The translations under genes and the position numbers were made by a program. Shown piece by piece: positions 35,901 to 45,669 of a stretch of DNA of 64,000 nucleotides. Numbering within the stretch: the stretch's first letter is position 1; each line of letters opens with the position of its first letter. The stretch comes from Coemansia sp. RSA 487 (Eukaryota; Kickxellomycota; Kickxellomycetes; Kickxellales; Kickxellaceae), in contig JANBRJ010000051.1 in NCBI GenBank assembly GCA_027577595.1, forward strand, positions 1 to 64,000. Reading direction: 5' to 3'. The notes under the pieces were generated by a model. That model did not search any database. It saw only the letters and a program-made list of their open reading frames with translations, and was not told the DNA's origin.

Positions 35901-37116
35901 CTGGCCGCCAGAATATGGAGAGGTGCGGGTCAGTGCAGGGTGCGTGCTGGCGCCTGGGATTTGCAGCAAATACTCTTTCAGAGTCAATTGCGTTGCCTCC
36001 AGCTGCTCATTCAGCCTGGATAGCAGCAGTCCACGCTTGTCGGCCCCAGCGCTCTTCTGCGCGGCATAGTCCGCAGAAGCGCTGATGTTTGCGCATCGCA
36101 TTAGGTCGCGGATGGGCTCGCGGATTGCCTTGATCCGCTGGGAAACATCCTGCAGACTGGCGAAATCGGACTTTGATAGAACAAGCGGTGGCATATCTGG
36201 GGGTGGCTTGCTATCTGCGGCCAAATCCAGCGAGTCTAATAAATATATATTGCCAAGCAGGGGTAGGAATATAAGTTAAATTATGCAGGTAATGAAGGAA
36301 AAAGAAGGCGGCTTGAGTTGTAAATAAATTAGTATTGCAAGCGGTCTTGTTCTTTTCTCTACTTGCAGAGCATGCATATGATAAGTGAAAAAAGTACAAA
36401 CAAAGAAGGAAATAGGGAAATGTTGTGCCTTTTTTGGAGAAGAGAGAAAAGACAAGATTGCCAGCGTATCCAGAAAGGAAGCAGCTTGGTGCGTTCTTTT
36501 CGAGCAGTGCGTTAAGTAAGGAAAACCAGTGCATGCGTGAGATCAGGTGCGCAAGAAGCCAGGCATTCAGGGAACACATCCATCATATACACATACACAC
36601 GCCTGACCCCTCTCTCGCTCGCCTAATTGTTTGTTTGTTTTGTGGGGGTAACAAAAAACAGCAAAGAGGATACTGACTGATACATCATTTTGCAGGGTGG
36701 ACAACTTGTCAATGGCTATTATTCCCACATGTGCGCTTTTCCCCCTTTGGAAAAGAGGCAGACTAGAGGGCAGAAGATGGCGTGCTTTGTTTCTTTGTGT
36801 CGAGGACCATATGCACAAGATATGCGAGAGAGGGAAATGCAGTGTTGTTTTTGGCTTTGCAGCGGACTAGGTGTACTATAGTCCACACATAGCACTAGGG
36901 ATGCTGTGTAGCGCATATGCTTGCGGAGGGAAGGGGCAGTAGCTGCGAGGGGCACAACCGTGAGCTGCTGCATCAATAAACCGCGCAAATGAGCATTCAT
37001 ACGAGATTCATATCGGGCAGGTGCGTTTGCGTATAATTGTGTGACTTTCTCATCTTACCTTGCAGCGAGCTGAACGAGGCATTTGCAACTGCAGATGCAG
37101 TAGCGGAGGCAGCCAT
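32961..37116 (-). CDS. RasGEF (CDC25-type) domain protein
   Basis: A 58-base first exon (37116-37059, ATG, Ala/Ser-rich) joins exon 2 (36235-32961) over an 823-base intron (GTAAGA donor, TTATTAG acceptor), phase 1, for 1110 residues. Without this exon the frame has no ATG. A CDC25/RasGEF-like catalytic region is seen at about 411-508. It has RFMEATIIYPIHASQRAKR, then W..VAC.LRELGDYESLNSL and IIGRLRASW, the hallmark helices of the family. It continues after a Lys-rich insert to PPPRALVPIVAVLLKDA near 585, the counterpart of the P.VPFLG.YL.DL strand. The domain should exchange GDP for GTP on a Ras-type GTPase. The C-terminal third is Ser-rich and then Pro-rich, with PPLP and PPPPPPLPRQP motifs likely to bind SH3 domains. 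Inserts within the GEF domain are longer than usual, and no separate REM domain was recognised with certainty. Confidence 0.75.
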
Positions 37117-39069
37117 TTGTGGAGTTTATTGTTTATTTCGCCCTTTGGTGGCGTTATTTCTCTGCAGGTAAGCAGCACAAGTGCTTGTGTCTGGTTCCGA
37201 ATATAGACGTTGCGTGCTTGGCACAGATGGTCTCAATAGCTAGACAATACTAATAGCGCCGAAAGAACGTGGGTGCGCATATGCCAGACGGCAATGGAAT
37301 ATCTGTGCAGGGCTGTGTTGTGTTGGTCTGTGGATGAAAAAGAACAGGCAATGACAGGAGTGAGGTAGGCTGAAAAGCTAATATGAAAACAAAAGTTAGA
37401 AAGAAAGAAGAAGGAGCGCCGAAAAAAACACAGTCAGCACAAGGTTCAATTTTCAATGCGGATAGCTCCACTGCCAGCAATCCACATATATGCTAGCAAG
37501 TTAGTAGGAATATAGCAAACGAGTTTATTCGATTGTTTGGGAAAAATCGGTACTGATGGCAGCACCCGAGAAAGGGGGAAGAGAGCGATCCGCGGCTTTA
37601 AACAAGGATCAGAATATGTTCTTTGTAAACTGGGGGCATGCAACACATTTTTCAGTCGATGTTTAGCGCCAGAAAGAAACTTTGCCAGCATGATAAGGCG
37701 CAGGAACTGCGGTGCACACATGTGTGTATTTCACGCAAATCCCAATGTTAAGATTCCCGAACAACTAAAAAAAACAAATGTCCATCCTTCTTTCCAAACC
37801 TGGCAACTCGCAACCATTGCCAAGAGCACTGCGTTTGGAATGCGCCATCTGGCATAGTGTCTTTGCTTGGGCACTTTTGTTTTTTTTTCTGGGCCAGAAA
37901 CAAACACAAGTTATTGAAAAGGCTTTGGATTGCAAGTAGGGTGGAGACACAAAACATGGCAAGCTGGGTCAGCAGACGGCGGAGAATGCACCACCTCACG
38001 CCCGCGATGCAGCGTGCTTGGAAGGAAACGCACACAACAAACACCTTGCATGAAATGGACCGTCCAGACCGCATGAACGTGCCAACCCTCTCCTCTAGCC
38101 TTTGTAGCACTCAAGGCGAATTAGTTTCTTTCTGGAGTTGCATTTTTCCTGTCCAATGGGCAGCAGCAATGTCAGTTGCGTCTAAATAAAAATATTGATG
38201 TATTGGGCCGAAGGTCTCCAGCTCGGAATCGACATTCGTGGACTGGCTGTATTAGCAAACAGCGATAACGGCAGCAACAACATCATCGGCATTAGTGACA
38301 ACAATTCAGCCAAACAAGCAATGGTGGCTCCCCTCTTACCTGCTGTAGTGCTACTGCGATTTTTAGCAAGCCCTTGCATCCCCGTGTGCGCACTCTCCTC
38401 TCACTGATGTGCGTGGGGAAGCATCTGTGTTTGGGCACCAATCAGAGGAACCTTAGTTCTTGTTTCTATCCTTGCGTTTGTTTACTCCAAAATGAGAGCA
38501 ATTCCCAATCCACTTTTGTGCTCTCCTTCTGCACTTCTCAAACGACTCCTGCACTTTCCTTTATTTAGCAGCGACTTTATTGATTTTCATTGAATTATTC
38601 AATTCTCTCTACTCTTGAACGCTTCCTTCATTCTCCAAACAACCGTTATTTGGCAACAAACGACAACCTTTTCGGGCTTTGCTCCCTTACTTGTCCGCCA
38701 CACAAAAAAGTAGCTTTTTTGGTTGCTTATTCTATCTTTTTTGTTTGAATACTTGGCAATCGAAAAAAACTCACTTTTGTCTCTTTATTTCCTCCCTCTT
38801 TCGTTTACCTTCATCTCCAGCTATCTTTTCCTTTTTAAAAGTCTATATTTGTCCTTGTTGCGTAAAGAAGAGGGAGCTTCTTATCAACTTTCCCTGGCGG
38901 TGTCACCCTTATTCTCCACCATCTATTTCTGAGCACTTGGTCTCAAAACAAAATCTACGCGTAGAAACAAAATCGACAGTAGGAAACCGCTTGCGGGTTT
39001 TCCCCTCTCCATCTCAAAAATCCCCTCGCCCCTTTTTTTTAAAGAAAAATCCAAAGAACAGAGCCGAAC
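37117..39069. promoter_or_regulatory. Divergent promoter region between RasGEF (-) and kinesin (+)
   Basis: 1.95 kb between divergent starts. The last ~580 bases before the kinesin ATG (about 38480-39066) are strongly pyrimidine-rich on the coding strand. Open frames of up to 120 codons in this stretch overlap one another and resemble nothing known. No discrete operator could be assigned. Confidence 0.45.
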
Positions 39070-42000
39070 ATGGCTTCACGCACGCCTCCGCGTTCGTCGG
39101 TGGACCGCGACCGCATCGATATTCGTGGGACTCCTACCCCATGCCGAACACGCCCAAGCTACATTCCGCTGCCAGGCTCGATATCCGCATCACCAAGCGC
39201 GGCATCGACTCTTTTGCCGTCCGCCAGCAACAGCAACCTCAACAGCGGAATGGGCAATGGCGTTGTTCGCTCAGGATCTGCGCTTCAGTACCACCGCCCC
39301 AGCGAAACGTCGATTGGCCGGGCCTCGCTCGACGATCCACGCACCACCCGCTCCACGTCGCTCTCAGCCACCGCGCGCACGAGTTCGCCGGGCCCAGGAG
39401 CACACATTCTGCCGCCATCATCTTCGCTGCTGCGGTCGTCGCTGGTAGGAATCTCCGAACACCACCACTCGATAGCAGCGCCCAGCGGGATGCCATACCA
39501 AAGGACACACAGCAGAACCAACAGCACTGCGAACAGCGAGGGCCGGAGCCGAAGCAGCAGCAGAAACGCGCCTGGCTCCGCTGATGTCTTTGCCGCAGCC
39601 GAATACAACGGGTACAGCACGAGCAACGGCACGCAGAGCACGATTGTCGCCGACGACTGCGACGATGGCGAGCGCGTCCTTCCTGTCCGGGTCGCGGTAC
39701 GTGTGCGGCCGCTTCTGGTGGGCAGCGGCAGCCCAGCGGACAGCGCCGTCGCGGGCGCTATCAATAGCAGACACATGCAGCCGCGCAGCAACCTGGCCAA
39801 TTGTCTCGAGGTGCTGCCAAACGCAACCATCGTGGTCTCGCCGGCAGCTTTTGCTGCACCAGGCAACTCCGGAACGGCTCTGTCTGCACAAGGAGGGTCA
39901 TTGTCTTACCATGGAGCTTCAGGCAGCATCGGCGACGACGTTTTCGGGCTTGCCAGACACAGCATCAACAATGGAAGCATGCTCGGTGGCGCAGCATCGT
40001 CCAGCAGCAGCGGCCTCCTTTCGTCCGCAAATGGCATCACCAGTACCACATCTTCTGCACCCCGCACTTTCAAGTTCGACCATGCCTTTGGGCCCGAGGC
40101 CCAGCAGGCGTCGGTCTACGAGGCGGCAATCAGCCCTCTTCTCAGCCGCTTTGTCGAGGGCTATAACGTCACAGTGCTTGCGTACGGCCAGACGTCCTCG
40201 GGAAAGACATACACGATGGGCACCGACGCGGACGACGTGTCGCTGCTTTCGCAGGGCGATGCAGTGTCCGAAGCCACCGGCATTGTGCCCAGGTCGCTGG
40301 GATGGTTGTTCAGCTGGGCAGCACAGCAGCAGAGCTCGCCGAACAGCGTGTCGGACTCCGGGTCTCGGCCGCCGTCGGCAGCCCAGCAGGCAGTCCAGCA
40401 GGGTGTGGACATCCGCGTCTCGTTTCTCGAGGTTTACAACGAGGAGCTCATCGACCTTGTTGCGCTGACACAGTACAGGGGCGTGCGGCCACCGATATTC
40501 GTTCGCGAAGACACAAAGGGCAACATCATCTGGACGGGAGTCAAGGAAATGCCCGTGTCTGACGCACGCGGAGCGCTGGATATCCTTATCAGCGGGTCGC
40601 AGGAGCGGCAGACAGGCGGTACCAAGATGAACGAAAAGTCTTCAAGGTCGCACGCAATTTACTCGATCATTCTGACGCAGACGCGGATGCGCACGCGCAG
40701 CGGGTCGGTTGCCGCCGACGGGACCGTCAGCACTGTCAGAGAGCCGGTCAAGATTGTGTCGAAACTGCACTTTGTCGACCTTGCGGGCTCCGAGCGGCTG
40801 AAGAAGACGATGGCCGTTGGTGAACGCCAGCGCGAGGGCATCTCCATCAACTCTGGACTGCTGGCGCTGGGCAACGTCATTTCGGCGCTAGGCGACACAC
40901 AACGCGGCTCGCTCTCGTTCGTGCCCTACCGCGACAGCAAGCTGACGCACATGCTGCGCGACTCGCTTGGCGGCAACGCGCAGACACTGCTTATCGCATG
41001 TGTGTCTGCGGCTGAGGCCAATCTGACAGAGACCGTCAACACGCTAAAGTACGCAGCTCGTGCACGCAATATCAAGAACCGTGGTGGCGTCAATATGGTG
41101 ACAATGGGCCGCGTGTCAGCCAAGGAGGTCGAGTCGCTGCGCGCCCTGGTGCGCAAGCTGAAGGGAGAGGTGCGCATGCTGAAGGAGAAGATGCAGGCGC
41201 TCGATGTGTCGTCGCGCGACAGTATGTTGGGCGGGTCGGCAGCCAGCTTACCGATGCTTGGCCAGCCCGCCACCACCACTAACGGCAACGGCCTGTCCTC
41301 CCGCCTGTCGTTCATTGGATCCTCACAGACACCGCGGTCTGTGAATGGCGGCGACCCGGCGATGCCCGATACACCGAGCAAGATCCCCACGATGAGCGTG
41401 GCGCTGCAGAAGCGCGCGCAGACCGCCGAGGAGCTCAACCACCTGAAGGCGCGCAACCTGACGCTCGAGTCAGAGCTGGAGCTGCTGAACGACACGTACA
41501 CCGAGCTTCTGCTCAAGTTCAACGACGCGTGCCGCGAGATCGAGGAGAAGCAGAGCGAGGGCTTCCAGCGCGACCAGAAGTTACGCGACCGCGAGCAAGA
41601 GATCCGCCGACTGACCGCCCACTCGCGACACGAGCGGCGGGTGGTTTCGTCAGTCGCAGAGTCCATTGACGGCGCCAGCAGCATCATGAGTGGCGGCGGT
41701 AGCATGCGTCCGACGTCGGTGGCAGATACTCTGCGCATGAAGCGCCGGTCCACGCGTATGAGCAGGTCTATTTCGGAGCTCGAAAAATCCGATGCTGCCA
41801 GCGACCGCGTGCAGTCGATTGCCGAGGAAGACGACGCTGCGCCGCCCATGCCCGACATGACGCGTCTGCGCGACCTGCGCAGCGCAAGCGCCGTGTCAAG
41901 CGCACGCACCAGCCAGATCAACACAAGCAGCGCCGCAGGGTCCCTTATTAACGTCGATGCTGTGGTTGGGTCTGACAAGCTGACTGCTGCGCTTGGCGGC

Positions 42001-44307
42001 GAGTCCATTGTTGGCCCCCCTGGCGAGGCCGAGTTCGATGCGATCCTCGAGGAGTACGATGCAAGCGTGCGTGCCCTCGAGGAGGAGCTGAAGACGGCGC
42101 GCGAGGCTGTCGAGGGACTCAAGCTACAGCTGTCGATGCAGGAGACCAAGGCGACGTTTGCCGAGAAGCTGAACACGTCCCAGCTGGCGCAAATCGAGAC
42201 GATGCGTGAGCAGCTTGCAAAGGCGCGCGAGGCTGGGCTGGAGGAGGAGGAGAGACGCCGCGCCGTGGAGGCCGAGCTTGAGGAGGCCAACTTCAACGCA
42301 GAGACGCACTTGGAGTCGGTCATCAACGAGTGGCGGCTAGAGATGCAGCATGTCGACGAGCAGTGGGCCGAGCGCTGGGAAGCTGCGCAGATTGAGCACC
42401 AGAAAGAGATCACTGAGCAACGTGAGGAAATCAACCGCTTGCGCAACAGCATCAAGGACAACAGCGCTGGGACGGCAAAGAGCGTCCAGCTGATGTCGCC
42501 GCCACCCACCGCCCACGACATACAATCAGAGAAAAAGTACCAGCAGCCCCAGCAGCAGTACAGCGCGGAGCGTGAGGAGAACGAGCGTCTCAGTGCGCGG
42601 ATCCACCAGCTCGAGGAGACCCTTGACAACAGCGTGTCCCGTGCGCATAGTCTCGAGACTGAGGTGGAGATCCTGACGGCCCGGTCGCTGGACGCCGAGG
42701 CGCGTGCATCATCTGCCGAGGATGCCCTGTCGGCATTGTCGGCTAAGATGTCGTCTGGCGCGAAGGACGAGTCGTCGTCGGGGTTTGGGTCTGGTCCGTT
42801 GTCGCCGCCTATCTTGCCATCATACTCGCGGTCATTCTCTGACCTACCGCGCCGCACATCCGACAAGATCATGCTGTGCGCGCGCAACTCGATGGCCATG
42901 AAGAACGACACCGGCGCCAACAGCGAGACCGCATCTGCGTTTTCGCCAGAACCCACATCGACAACCAGCAATGGCGTGTCGTCATCAGAGCAGCGCTTGC
43001 GTAACATGCGCGGCCACCGCTACAGCACGGCTGTGCCGGTCAATGCGGCGAGCACCGATATGGCGCATATTGATGCATCTGCCGACAAGTACGCGTCGTA
43101 CCCGGAGCTGCGGCTTGCATCGTCGCATCAGAACACAAGAGAGTACGGGTTTGGACCCAACGGCCGTCCACTGCCCATATACGACGAGGACCAGATTCAG
43201 AAGATGCTCCAGGATGCCGTGGCCGAGGTCGACAAGGAGGCATGGTACGAGAAGGACAGGACACAGATGCTGGCTACGGTTGAGTTGCTAAAGGAGACCA
43301 AGAAGTCGCTGCAAGAGCGCAATAGCCAGCTGCAGAACCTGCTGCGTGACCTGGGCGACCGTCTGGTTGGGTTGGCCGAGGAGAACGACCAGCTTGAGGT
43401 CAAGGCCAACGAGCGCGATTCGCTTATGCAAGAGATCAACCGCCTCACGGGCGTCGTTAGCAGCCACGAGCGGACAATCCGCGACCTGCAAAGAGAGGCC
43501 AGGAGCCATGCGGCGAAGAGTGCCGACCAATACCACCAACAGAAGCAGCAACAGAAACAGCAACAGCAACAGGACACAGAGAAGAAGCAAAGCCGCCCGC
43601 AGTCGATGATAGTGCCCCGCCACACGTCCACCGAAACAAGCAAGGCTTCAACTGCAGTCAGGGAGTCTGCGCCGCCTTCTCTGGAGCAACTCAACGAGGT
43701 TTTGAGCGGCGGTGGCGGTGGCAGCGGCAGCAGTGGCGACAACGATGCGACCAGCTACGAACTAGGCCAGCTACAGTCGCGGCTGAGCATGGTCGAGGCC
43801 GAACTGACTGAAGCGCTGCTGGCCTCGAATGAGCACCAGTCGAACGCCGAGATGCTGATGCAGCAGGTTGACGAGTACCGCGTGCGCATCAAGGATGTGG
43901 AGACTGATGTCGAGAGTCTGATGGTTGAGCTGGACGCCAAGACCAAGGAAAACCAGCAGCTGTCCATGGTTCTGCAGAAGCAGAAGAAGGACGCCGACGC
44001 CGAGATCGAGTCCCACAAAAAGCTGGCCTCTGTTCTGCGCGAAAGTCTAGTTGCCAGCGAGCAGCACATGGATGAGGCCAAGCTGGCTTCTGATAGGTAC
44101 ACGAACGAACTCGTGCGTGTGCAAGCCGAGGTCAAGAAGCTGGAGGAGCAGCTGGATAGCTTGCGCCAGCAACTCGAGGACTCCCAAGGCATTTCGATGT
44201 CGGAGGCCCGCGACCGCGATATCTGGAAGAGCAGGTGCCAGGATCTGCGCGAGGAGATTGAGGAGCTGCGCGCTCGCCGTCGCCAGTCAAAGATCCTATG
44301 CTTCTAA
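39070..44307 (+). CDS. Kinesin, probably kinesin-4 family
   Basis: A single 5.2-kb exon of 1745 residues. After a ~195-residue Ser-rich N-terminal extension the motor domain runs from about 203 (LPVRVAVRVRPLL) to 670. It contains the P-loop AYGQTSSGKTYTMGT near 370, switch I NEKSSRSH near 520, switch II VDLAGSE near 570 and the neck-linker entry ARARNIKNRGGVN near 665. N-terminal motor position and the ARNIKN neck favour kinesin-4 (KIF4/KIF21-like), a plus-end motor, over conventional kinesin. The motor carries several Ser/Gly-rich inserts. Long coiled-coil stretches follow (about 690-730, 780-865, 1010-1130, 1170-1230, 1390-1480 and 1560-1735), broken by low-complexity linkers. The protein ends in a basic patch and KILCF. 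Assignment to the subfamily is by motif only. Confidence 0.85.
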   Translation: MASRTPPRSSVDRDRIDIRGTPTPCRTRPSYIPLPGSISASPSAASTLLPSASNSNLNSGMGNGVVRSGSALQYHRPSETSIGRASLDDPRTTRSTSLSATARTSSPGPGAHILPPSSSLLRSSLVGISEHHHSIAAPSGMPYQRTHSRTNSTANSEGRSRSSSRNAPGSADVFAAAEYNGYSTSNGTQSTIVADDCDDGERVLPVRVAVRVRPLLVGSGSPADSAVAGAINSRHMQPRSNLANCLEVLPNATIVVSPAAFAAPGNSGTALSAQGGSLSYHGASGSIGDDVFGLARHSINNGSMLGGAASSSSSGLLSSANGITSTTSSAPRTFKFDHAFGPEAQQASVYEAAISPLLSRFVEGYNVTVLAYGQTSSGKTYTMGTDADDVSLLSQGDAVSEATGIVPRSLGWLFSWAAQQQSSPNSVSDSGSRPPSAAQQAVQQGVDIRVSFLEVYNEELIDLVALTQYRGVRPPIFVREDTKGNIIWTGVKEMPVSDARGALDILISGSQERQTGGTKMNEKSSRSHAIYSIILTQTRMRTRSGSVAADGTVSTVREPVKIVSKLHFVDLAGSERLKKTMAVGERQREGISINSGLLALGNVISALGDTQRGSLSFVPYRDSKLTHMLRDSLGGNAQTLLIACVSAAEANLTETVNTLKYAARARNIKNRGGVNMVTMGRVSAKEVESLRALVRKLKGEVRMLKEKMQALDVSSRDSMLGGSAASLPMLGQPATTTNGNGLSSRLSFIGSSQTPRSVNGGDPAMPDTPSKIPTMSVALQKRAQTAEELNHLKARNLTLESELELLNDTYTELLLKFNDACREIEEKQSEGFQRDQKLRDREQEIRRLTAHSRHERRVVSSVAESIDGASSIMSGGGSMRPTSVADTLRMKRRSTRMSRSISELEKSDAASDRVQSIAEEDDAAPPMPDMTRLRDLRSASAVSSARTSQINTSSAAGSLINVDAVVGSDKLTAALGGESIVGPPGEAEFDAILEEYDASVRALEEELKTAREAVEGLKLQLSMQETKATFAEKLNTSQLAQIETMREQLAKAREAGLEEEERRRAVEAELEEANFNAETHLESVINEWRLEMQHVDEQWAERWEAAQIEHQKEITEQREEINRLRNSIKDNSAGTAKSVQLMSPPPTAHDIQSEKKYQQPQQQYSAEREENERLSARIHQLEETLDNSVSRAHSLETEVEILTARSLDAEARASSAEDALSALSAKMSSGAKDESSSGFGSGPLSPPILPSYSRSFSDLPRRTSDKIMLCARNSMAMKNDTGANSETASAFSPEPTSTTSNGVSSSEQRLRNMRGHRYSTAVPVNAASTDMAHIDASADKYASYPELRLASSHQNTREYGFGPNGRPLPIYDEDQIQKMLQDAVAEVDKEAWYEKDRTQMLATVELLKETKKSLQERNSQLQNLLRDLGDRLVGLAEENDQLEVKANERDSLMQEINRLTGVVSSHERTIRDLQREARSHAAKSADQYHQQKQQQKQQQQQDTEKKQSRPQSMIVPRHTSTETSKASTAVRESAPPSLEQLNEVLSGGGGGSGSSGDNDATSYELGQLQSRLSMVEAELTEALLASNEHQSNAEMLMQQVDEYRVRIKDVETDVESLMVELDAKTKENQQLSMVLQKQKKDADAEIESHKKLASVLRESLVASEQHMDEAKLASDRYTNELVRVQAEVKKLEEQLDSLRQQLEDSQGISMSEARDRDIWKSRCQDLREEIEELRARRRQSKILCF

Positions 44308-44518
44308 AAAATAGCGAAGATGGCCTGGGTATTTTACTTTTGCTGGTGGTTTTGGTGATGACGTCAATCGCCCTTTTTTTTGCTATAATTTGTATGTTTC
44401 ACATTTGTTTCGTCTTTTTTCTTTTTTTTCTCATTTCGTTTGAATTTAGCTTTCCAAAGTGCTATTTTATCTGCTTGTTATTTCCGTTTCATTTATACTA
44501 GTCGAGTGTGTTAACGCA

Positions 44519-45091
44519 ATGGTATCGGCAAAGACAGCAAAGGATTACTATTCAATACTCGGCGTCAGCCCCACTGCCACGCCCGAGGAGATCCGGACAG
44601 CGTACATGAAACGCGCGGTGCAAGTGCATCCGGACAGAAATCCCTCGGCAACGGCGACACAGGAGTTCCAGGCGCTTGCAGATGCATACTACGTACTGAG
44701 CGACAGGGACCGCCGGAGCCAGTACGACCGAGCGCAGCAACAGGAGCCGTCGTTTACAGGCGAACGGCGCGAGCATGCGGATCCAGAGGATGTGTTTGGG
44801 GATGTGTTTGAGGATATGCTGCGGCCAGAAGTCGGCGGCCAGTCATCATCATCGTCGTCGTGGTGGGCGATGCTTGGTATGATTGGTGGCGGCATTCTTG
44901 GAATTATTATTGCCAATCTGCCTGGCGCGCTTGTTGGCGGGTTCGTTGGTAGAAAGCTGGGCGCCGTGCGTGACCGCACTGGAAAGCCAGTGTATGACTC
45001 GTTCAAGGAGCTGCCGCATTCAAGAAAGGCTCAGGTTCTGGGCGCCCTTGCTGCACAGGTGCTTGGAACCAGTCTAGGCGGAAACAAATGA
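44519..45091 (+). CDS. Small membrane-associated J-domain protein
   Basis: A single exon of 190 residues starting at the ATG at 44519. An upstream GTG-led extension that looks like a signal peptide lies in the pyrimidine-rich leader and has no ATG. The J domain is at residues 9-71 with the HPD tripeptide at 37-39, so it should stimulate an Hsp70 ATPase. There is no Gly/Phe-rich or zinc-finger region, making it a class C J-protein. Residues ~115-148 form a Gly-spaced hydrophobic stretch (MIGGGILGIIIANLPGALVG) resembling a glycine-zipper membrane segment, followed by a short basic tail. That suggests anchoring in an organelle membrane, but which one cannot be told. It lies 211 bases after the kinesin stop in the same direction. 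Confidence 0.85.
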   Translation: MVSAKTAKDYYSILGVSPTATPEEIRTAYMKRAVQVHPDRNPSATATQEFQALADAYYVLSDRDRRSQYDRAQQQEPSFTGERREHADPEDVFGDVFEDMLRPEVGGQSSSSSSWWAMLGMIGGGILGIIIANLPGALVGGFVGRKLGAVRDRTGKPVYDSFKELPHSRKAQVLGALAAQVLGTSLGGNK

Positions 45092-45669
45092 ATGCCTTTA
45101 GTTGACAGGCCAAGATTTAATTTCGTAAATATTTAAATTGTATTTATTTCTTACAAAAGCATTTCAGTTCTCTAGTGGCTAGGGCAAGTTTTTCAGAATT
45201 CACAACAACCGTGGTGCTGATTAGATTTAGATTACACATCAGATAGTGTCTACATTTTGTATAAGCACGCTATTAGCTAGCATCTGGAAACCAAAGCTGT
45301 ATGTGTAAACATTGGAAAACCCTGTTTTTACATTTATCCCCACCAACAATCAATATATACGTAGCAAAAGCTGATCTATGAATTTCTTTATTTTTTTTAC
45401 TCCACAACTGCAAGCACGTCCTTTTTGCACTTTTCAGCATGCAGATATCCTGCGCACGGGTGACTTTGGTTTGTCTGCATTGGTGCTTAAAAAAGAAACT
45501 GTTGGTCATGTATGCTGGGTGTACCCAACTTACGCATTATCTGCTTTTTTTCCGCATTTTTTTCGTTTGACCTGGATTTTCACTTTTACCACAGATACTA
45601 TTACCAAAACTACCCAAGCTGAGTGTTTTCTAGCCGAGTAGAGTTAGACGCTGCCATTTTCTGCCAACA
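45092..45669. other. Spacer between J-protein and CDF transporter genes
   Basis: 578 AT-rich bases. The later part is T-rich on the plus strand, consistent with a promoter/leader for the transporter. The open frames at 45273-45509 (-) and 45378-45641 (+) overlap and lack known motifs. Confidence 0.4.

Noticed and set aside
38679-39584. 301-codon plus-strand frame before and into the kinesin gene
   Set aside because: It overlaps the kinesin coding region in another frame and its upstream part is T-rich leader with no family resemblance.
40926-43007. 693-codon frame antisense to the kinesin
   Set aside because: Ser/Arg-rich shadow frame caused by the GC-rich third positions of the kinesin; no domain.
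44459-44518. Signal-peptide-like extension of the J-protein (LFYLLVISVSFILVECVNA)
   Set aside because: It begins at GTG with no ATG and lies in the pyrimidine-rich leader, where hydrophobic codons arise by composition.
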